DNA from: Fidelibacterota bacterium
GTDB lineage: Bacteria; Pseudomonadota; Alphaproteobacteria; Rhodospirillales; Rhodospirillaceae
Direction of reading: 5' to 3'
Length of the DNA stretch: 37,301 bases
Assembly (NCBI GenBank): GCA_947481595.1
Contig: CANKHC010000007.1
Span: 1 to 37,301 of the forward strand
This document shows positions 32,746-37,301 of the stretch, one piece after another. The notes beneath the pieces are model-generated. The model did not search any database. It saw only the letters and a program-made list of their open reading frames with translations, and was not told the origin of the DNA. Made by a program: the position numbers and the translations under genes. Position 1 is the stretch's first letter, and each line of letters begins with the position of its first letter.

Positions 32746-32787
32746 AGACCTACCTCACACGCGACGTTGAACGGAATGAACGTCCGG

Positions 32788-33438
32788 TTATATCTGCGCC
32801 GCGATGTTGCGCAAAGCTTCCTCGAACGCTGCCGCCGGCTGGCCGCCGGAGATCAGGAATTTGCGGTTGACCACGACCGCAGGCACCGAATTAATCCCTG
32901 AGCTGAGCCACATGCTCTCGGCCTCGCGCACTTCGCTGGTGTAGCGGCCTTCGGTGAGGACTTTGCGGGCCTCAGTGCCGGCCAGGCCGGCGCGTTCGGC
33001 GGCAGCTACCAGCACGTCGTGATCAGACACATTCTTGGTCTCGGAAAAATACGCGCCGAATAACTCGTGCTTCAGCGCGATGGCTTTGCCTTGGGTTTCC
33101 GCCCAGTGCAGCAGGCGGTGGGCGTCGAAGGTGTTGTAGATGCGGCTGCCGTCGCGGTTGGCCATGGGGAAGCCTAAGTCCTTGGCGCGGCTTTGCAGCA
33201 TCTCGCGCGTCGCCTTCATCTGCTCGGGCGGACGGTGGCCGTATTTCTTGGCGATGTGCTCGTTCAGGTCTTCGCCTTCGGGGACCATCTGCGGATTGAG
33301 CTCAAAGGGCTGCAGGGTGATAGTCGGCGTGACCACGTCGGTGAGTTTGGCGAGCGCCTGTTCCAGGCCGCGCAGGCCGATTACGCACCACGGGCAGACC
33401 ACGTCGGAGACGAACTCGATCTGAATGGGTTTCGCCAT
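32788..33438 (-). CDS. FrnE-like DsbA-family oxidoreductase
   Basis: This 216-residue cytoplasmic thioredoxin-fold protein has C15-P-W-C18 in VVCPWCVIGLRGLEQ and the helical insertion typical of the FrnE/2-hydroxychromene-carboxylate isomerase group. GINSVPAVVVNRKFLISGGQ contains the cis-Pro and the closing strand. FrnE of Deinococcus is a cytosolic disulphide isomerase linked to oxidative stress; many family members act as thiol oxidoreductases. The start is ATG 33438 with GGGAGG upstream. A 31-bp palindrome lies 24 bp before the start and probably controls it. Confidence 0.9.
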   Translation of the reverse strand: MAKPIQIEFVSDVVCPWCVIGLRGLEQALAKLTDVVTPTITLQPFELNPQMVPEGEDLNEHIAKKYGHRPPEQMKATREMLQSRAKDLGFPMANRDGSRIYNTFDAHRLLHWAETQGKAIALKHELFGAYFSETKNVSDHDVLVAAAERAGLAGTEARKVLTEGRYTSEVREAESMWLSSGINSVPAVVVNRKFLISGGQPAAAFEEALRNIAAQI

Positions 33439-33462
33439 GGCTGGCCTCCCGCTGAAGAGTGG

Positions 33463-33493
33463 GCAAATAATTGTACCTGGTACAATTATTTGC
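33463..33493. promoter_or_regulatory. 31-bp palindrome upstream of the FrnE-like gene
   Basis: The arms GCAAATAATTGTACC (33463-33477) and GGTACAATTATTTGC (33479-33493) are perfect inverted repeats around a single T. The site begins 24 bp upstream of the FrnE-like ATG and ends 3 bp from the stop of the GAF-domain gene. It has no following T-run, so an operator is more likely than a terminator. Its core TTGTACCTGGTACAA is typical of a dimeric repressor site; the regulator is not known. Confidence 0.8.
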
Positions 33494-33496
33494 GTT

Positions 33497-34090
33497 TCAG
33501 CGGGCGTTGTCGATGGCGGCGGAGACCTGGGCGGCGAGGTTGTCGAGAAAACCGTGGCACTGGGCGTCGAGGCGGGTGCGTGGGCTGACGCCCGCTACCA
33601 GGAAGCCTCCCAACTGCCGGCGCGGGGTTGAGGTGATCGGCAGGACCACGGCTGTGTGCGTCGGTTCGGCGCGCGAGCCCGGCGGCACGTCCGCCAGGAC
33701 GGTGCCGAGGTGGGTGATCGTCACCGGGCGCATGCCGGCGCGCACGTCGGCAAACCGCCAAAAGGTGCGCCCGTCGAGGGCCAGCACCGGCAGCGCGCCA
33801 TCATGGCCGTCAGGCACGCCAGAGGCTGCCGCGAGCTTGGCGGTCCGGCCCTCTGCTTCGACCAGGTAGAAGAGCGCGAAGGCTACATCGCCGGGATGAT
33901 CGGCCAGGGCTTCGGCGGCCAGCGCGCAGGCCTGCTCGGGGGTTTTCGCGCTGCGCGCCCGCGCGGCGAGATCGTTGAGGGCCCGGTTGCGGCGCACCCC
34001 ATTGAGAGATGCAGCCTTGGAAGAAGTAGCGGGGGAAGATGCAGCGGGAGCAAAGGCTTGGGCCTTGCCGTCCTTGGATGTCGTTCGCAT
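33497..34090 (-). CDS. Stand-alone GAF-domain protein
   Basis: This 197-residue protein is essentially one GAF domain after a low-complexity Ala/Ser N-terminus. ALAAEALADHPGDVAFALFYLV and AVVLPITSTPRRQLGGFLVAGVSP match the first and last parts of the domain as found in large hybrid sensor kinases. In those proteins the helix ending VSAAIDNAR continues into a linker and a kinase domain. Here a TGA follows at once. It may be a domain-only ligand sensor or the remnant of a larger kinase gene. Start ATG 34090 has GGGGG upstream; the frame reaches to 34159. It lies 58 bp upstream of the FrnE-like gene in the same direction. Confidence 0.75.
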   Translation of the reverse strand: MRTTSKDGKAQAFAPAASSPATSSKAASLNGVRRNRALNDLAARARSAKTPEQACALAAEALADHPGDVAFALFYLVEAEGRTAKLAAASGVPDGHDGALPVLALDGRTFWRFADVRAGMRPVTITHLGTVLADVPPGSRAEPTHTAVVLPITSTPRRQLGGFLVAGVSPRTRLDAQCHGFLDNLAAQVSAAIDNAR

Positions 34091-34199
34091 TTGCGAAACC
34101 CCCGTGCTGCCAACCCGTGTAATTGAACGGGAGAAGAAGGCGAAGGTTCCACGCAGCAACGCTGGGCGGGAGAATTAATAGGACTGCACCGTGGGTTTT

Positions 34200-35174
34200 T
34201 TAAATCGGCGGCGCTTTGCAGGTCGGGCAGTCGTAAATGTATTTCGCGTCGGAGATCTGGATCCTGAGGCCGTCGGGATCGGTCACCATGATGCTCTCGA
34301 TCAGATTGTCCTTGGCCGTCGAGATGCTGACGTTGAAGCCTGCGTCCTGCAGCCGTTTGCCGTCACGCGCGGACTCGAAGTTGTCCACAGCGATGCAGTA
34401 GTGATCGATCACGCCGGCCTTCTGCTTGATGACGCCGCGTCCCGGGGCGTTCACGTCGTCGGTGATCAAAGTCAAGCTGATGAACTGGCCGTTGAAGTCG
34501 AGCGCGAAGGCCGGCACGCGCGGCGGGGCCAGCGTGCGCATGTCGCGCGGCAGGGCGAATAGCTTCTGATAAAAAACCTTGGCGCGTTTCAGGTCAGACA
34601 CCGTGAGGCTGATGTGCGAGATCAGGCGCGGCGTCAGCAGCCCCTTGCCCGGCGGCGGCATCGAGGCGCCGCCCGGCGGCGGGGCGCAGGTGGGACAGTG
34701 TGCGGTGTAGGCCTTGTCGAAAATCTGCACGCCGATCTTGTCCGCGTCGGGCAGGATCACCCAGGAATTGGCCTCGTTGGTGTCGATGCGCACGCCTTCA
34801 AAGCCGGCATCCATCAGGCGTTTGCCGTCCTTGACCGGGTCGAAGGACTCGCAAGAGATGCAGTAATGGCTGATGCGGCCGGCGCGCTCTTTCGGGGCGG
34901 GATTCAGGCTGATGAATTTATCGCCGCCGAAGTAAAAGCCGAAGGTTCTGGCACTGGCGGGCGTCGTGGTCTCCAGCGGTGTGAAGCCGAAGAGCTTTTG
35001 ATAGAACGCCGCCGAGGCCTTGAGGTCGGAAACGCCGAAACCGACGTGCGAGATGAAGGCGGGCTTCAAGAGACCGTTGGAGAGCGTTTGCGCTCGCAGC
35101 GGCGGCGCACTGAGAGCGACACCCGCGCCTGCCAAACCTGCCAGCACTTCGCGACGGTTGAGATGACGTGTCAT
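34200..35174 (-). CDS. Tat-exported double-VOC (glyoxalase-fold) protein with twin CPTC motifs
   Basis: This 324-residue protein has a twin-arginine leader (RREVLAGLAGAGVALS, cut near LRAQ), so it is folded in the cytoplasm and exported, probably with a bound metal. Two VOC domains follow. The first is residues 38-160, with H43, H103 and Q150 as probable metal ligands; the second is residues 182-315, with H187, H258 and Q306. The halves repeat the phrase DGKRLxDAGF. Each half ends in the motif CPTC (160-163 and 316-319), which could bind metal or form disulphides. It is probably a dioxygenase, lyase or binding protein in the periplasm; the substrate is unknown. Confidence 0.88.
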   Translation of the reverse strand: MTRHLNRREVLAGLAGAGVALSAPPLRAQTLSNGLLKPAFISHVGFGVSDLKASAAFYQKLFGFTPLETTTPASARTFGFYFGGDKFISLNPAPKERAGRISHYCISCESFDPVKDGKRLMDAGFEGVRIDTNEANSWVILPDADKIGVQIFDKAYTAHCPTCAPPPGGASMPPPGKGLLTPRLISHISLTVSDLKRAKVFYQKLFALPRDMRTLAPPRVPAFALDFNGQFISLTLITDDVNAPGRGVIKQKAGVIDHYCIAVDNFESARDGKRLQDAGFNVSISTAKDNLIESIMVTDPDGLRIQISDAKYIYDCPTCKAPPI

Positions 35175-35236
35175 ACGCGCCCCCTATGGATATGGAGGCA
35201 CGATCTTAGCCTTTGGCCGGAGGACCCGGAAGGCGC

Positions 35237-37159
35237 CTAGAAGTCGGCGGCGAGGCGGAATAGGACAACACGCGGCGTGCTTTCGGAGTAGCGACCCGAG
35301 TTCCCGTCCACGCGCCACTTGAACGTATTGGCGAGGTTGTTGACGACGAGACGCACGTTGGTGGGCGTTCCTGCCACCTGGAACGAGTAGCGCGCCCCGG
35401 CCGAGAAGGTCGTCAGCGAGTCGACTTTCAGCGTATTGAGGCGATTAGCGTAAGTGGCGCCCTCGTGCTCGACCTGACCTTCGATCGAGAAGCCACGCCA
35501 CGACGGCGGACCATATTGGAGATTGAGGCGCACGAGACGCGGCGTCGTGCCCGGTGCGATCGGGCCGATCACGCCCTGATCGACGGGCAGACCCGAAACC
35601 CGGGCTTTCAACAGCACGGCCCCGGCCACCACGGTCACGCCGGGCAGAGGCCGTCCGGTCAGCGAAATCTCGACACCACGGTGCCGCAGGCCGCCGACGA
35701 CGGTGTAGACGTTGGCGGGGTCGCGGTCGAAGTAGGGCTTCTTGATCTCGAAGACGCCGGTGTTGAGGGTCAGGCCCGGCATGATGGTGTAGCGCAGGCC
35801 GGCGTCGATCTGCTTGGTGAGCTGGGCGGGCAGCGGCTGGCCGGCGTTGGCGGCGTTGTCGGGGGCCACGCCAAATTCTTCGATGCCGCGCGTGTAGCTG
35901 GTGTAGAGCGCGAACCGCGGGGTGACATTGTAGGCCAGCGTGCCATTGTAGAGCCAAGGCTGGCTCTTGGTTTGGGTCGGGACCGCGCCTTCCTTGCCGT
36001 AGTCGCGGCGATAGAAACTTTTCTGCAAGCCCACGCTGAACTCGCCGACGCCGGCCCATTGGCCGACATAGGACACACCCGGTGTGTACTGCTTGACCAA
36101 GTCGTCGTCGCGCACGCCGAGGGCCCAGGTCGCGGGCTCGGCCACGTCGCGATGCACGCCGATCATCGCCGGACCGTAGCTGACGGTGGCATTGCCGCCG
36201 AAGAGACGGCGCGTCTCGCGGCCGCGCACGGCCAAGTGCACGGTGTGACGGAAGCTGCCGGTCGTATAGACGCCAGAAGCCCGAACTTCGCCCGAGGTCG
36301 ACGCGGATTGGTGCTCCGGCGAACGCTGGATATCGAGATTACCGATTCCGGTGGTCTGGACATTGCGGAAGAACACCACGTAGTTCTTCCCACGGGTCAC
36401 GTCGGAGCGGAAAACGCCGGCCTGCAGACGCCAGTGATCGAAGATGTTGCCGCGCGCGATCACGCCGGCGTTGAAATCGTCGGTCGAACGGTCCGCCCAG
36501 TACTGGCCGTAGAAGACGTTGCGGTCGGTGCGCGGCGGCAGGAAAGCGCCGCCGGTGAACACCGAGGGTGCCACTTCGGCGTCGAAGCCGCGCTGATAGA
36601 AGGCGAAGGGGATCAGCTCGAAATTTTCATGCGGCTTCCAGTCGACAATGGAATTGACCTGAAAGGATTTGTTCGCGGCCCAGCCGTTGATGGGACTCAT
36701 GAACTCCGCCGTGCCCACCGCCATGGCCAAGGTATCGGTGATGGGAAACTTTGCATCGACGCTGAACACATTGATGCCCACCGGCAGGTGGAGTTCGATG
36801 GCCGGGCTGAAGGTGGTTTTGCCGTCGGGGAGGAACAGCGCGGTGTCGGCGATGCCGGTCGGGGCCTGGAAGGGATAGGACTGCGCCGAGAGGCCGACGC
36901 GCATGGTGGTGCTGCGGGCGATGGCACGGCCCAAGAAGGCCTGCTGGTCGAAGTAGAGCCCTTCGAGGCGGACGTTGCCGGCCTGCATGGGGTTGAAGCC
37001 GCGCGCGCTGTTGGGGCTGTAAAGGCCGATGTTTTCGCTGCCGACGCGGGTGCCGAAGGCGTCTTCGGCGCTGGTGACGATGTTCTCATCGGCGCGCTGC
37101 GCCAGGGCCGGCGCTGCAAAACCCACCAGCGCCGCACAACCCAACAACCAAACTCTCAT
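35237..37159 (-). CDS. TonB-dependent outer-membrane receptor, paralogue 2
   Basis: This 640-residue protein has the signal peptide MRVWLLGCAALVGFAAPALA, the TonB-box-like ENIVTSAEDAFG, and the plug phrases RVGSENIGLYS, ARGFNPMQAGN and EGLYFDQQAFLGR, nearly the same as those of the receptor at 16557-18512. The barrel also aligns, with shared segments such as QVNSIVDW versus its counterpart, EFSVGLQKSFYRR and FDRDPANVY. The C-terminus VVLFRLAADF ends in Phe, as required for barrel assembly. The start is ATG 37159 with GGGGG nine bases upstream. The ligand is unknown; differences from paralogue 1 are concentrated in the early barrel and loops, so the two probably bind related but distinct ligands. 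Confidence 0.92.
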   Translation of the reverse strand: MRVWLLGCAALVGFAAPALAQRADENIVTSAEDAFGTRVGSENIGLYSPNSARGFNPMQAGNVRLEGLYFDQQAFLGRAIARSTTMRVGLSAQSYPFQAPTGIADTALFLPDGKTTFSPAIELHLPVGINVFSVDAKFPITDTLAMAVGTAEFMSPINGWAANKSFQVNSIVDWKPHENFELIPFAFYQRGFDAEVAPSVFTGGAFLPPRTDRNVFYGQYWADRSTDDFNAGVIARGNIFDHWRLQAGVFRSDVTRGKNYVVFFRNVQTTGIGNLDIQRSPEHQSASTSGEVRASGVYTTGSFRHTVHLAVRGRETRRLFGGNATVSYGPAMIGVHRDVAEPATWALGVRDDDLVKQYTPGVSYVGQWAGVGEFSVGLQKSFYRRDYGKEGAVPTQTKSQPWLYNGTLAYNVTPRFALYTSYTRGIEEFGVAPDNAANAGQPLPAQLTKQIDAGLRYTIMPGLTLNTGVFEIKKPYFDRDPANVYTVVGGLRHRGVEISLTGRPLPGVTVVAGAVLLKARVSGLPVDQGVIGPIAPGTTPRLVRLNLQYGPPSWRGFSIEGQVEHEGATYANRLNTLKVDSLTTFSAGARYSFQVAGTPTNVRLVVNNLANTFKWRVDGNSGRYSESTPRVVLFRLAADF

Positions 37160-37301
37160 AACAATCCCCCAAACATACTAAGGGGAGCAGTGTCGCATTT
37201 GACCCCACCCCCATCAACTAAGACGCAGGCGGCGGGCCAATCTGCACTTAAGAGGTTCGTCCTTTAGTTAGTGACTCAGCACAAAGGCCATCAACAGGGG
37301 C

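Noticed and set aside
35465-37267. Long open frame of 600 codons on the plus strand opposite TonB-dependent receptor 2
   Set aside because: It mirrors the receptor gene, has the Arg/Gly/Asp/His-rich composition of antisense frames in G+C-rich DNA, and no domain or signal features.

Overview
The window is G+C-rich chromosomal DNA from an alphaproteobacterium. The evidence is a ChvI/ChvG-type response regulator and sensor kinase pair, an NDUFS6-like CHCC zinc-finger protein just upstream of polA, FkbM and PhyH enzymes, and two paralogous TonB-dependent receptors of an oligotroph style. I cannot assign a genus. There is one tRNA (tRNA-Arg, anticodon CCG). I see no rRNA, CRISPR array, transposase, phage gene or origin.

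Region 1 (1-9420) is a glycan-type accessory cluster. A GT-B glycosyltransferase, a TPR/O-GlcNAc-transferase (SPINDLY-like) protein and an SDR sugar epimerase run rightward. They converge on a leftward pair, a SAM methyltransferase and a PhyH-type Fe(II)/2-oxoglutarate dioxygenase. A 15-bp tandem repeat of 4.3 units lies exactly at that junction. A second glycosyltransferase, clearly a paralogue of the first, follows. It converges on an FkbM methyltransferase, behind which lies a predicted exported methyltransferase. Together these could build and decorate (methylate, hydroxylate) a surface glycan or a glycosylated protein. That is inference from family content.

Region 2 (9421-15175) holds secreted or membrane redox and stress genes. 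These are a periplasmic PrxQ/BCP peroxiredoxin with a clear terminator, a YqaA-like membrane protein, a c'-type cytochrome, an ArsR/SdpR-type autorepressor with a visible operator around its -10 box, an SdpI-like membrane protein, a membrane-anchored alpha/beta hydrolase and two unassigned small proteins.

Region 3 (15209-24006) holds a GT61-like glycosyltransferase divergent from TonB-dependent receptor 1, a second PhyH-like protein whose metal motif reads HxG instead of HxD, tRNA-Arg, a cupin, an MFS transporter, a hypothetical protein translationally coupled to a lysophospholipase-like lipoprotein, and an ABC ATPase with no permease beside it.

Region 4 (24103-31876) is a rightward, mostly housekeeping block: zinc-finger protein, DNA polymerase I, a secreted hypothetical protein, a periplasmic TPR protein, ChvI and ChvG.

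Region 5 (31906-37159) is all leftward: a class I methyltransferase, a FrnE-like DsbA oxidoreductase preceded by a near-perfect 31-bp palindrome, a stand-alone GAF domain, a Tat-exported double-VOC protein with a CPTC motif at the end of each half, and TonB-dependent receptor 2, a paralogue of receptor 1. A 14-bp arm of the palindrome recurs upstream of receptor 1.

The best candidates for something new are the dispersed glycan/decoration gene set with its altered active sites, the tandem-repeat junction, the shared palindrome arm, and the exported methyltransferase.
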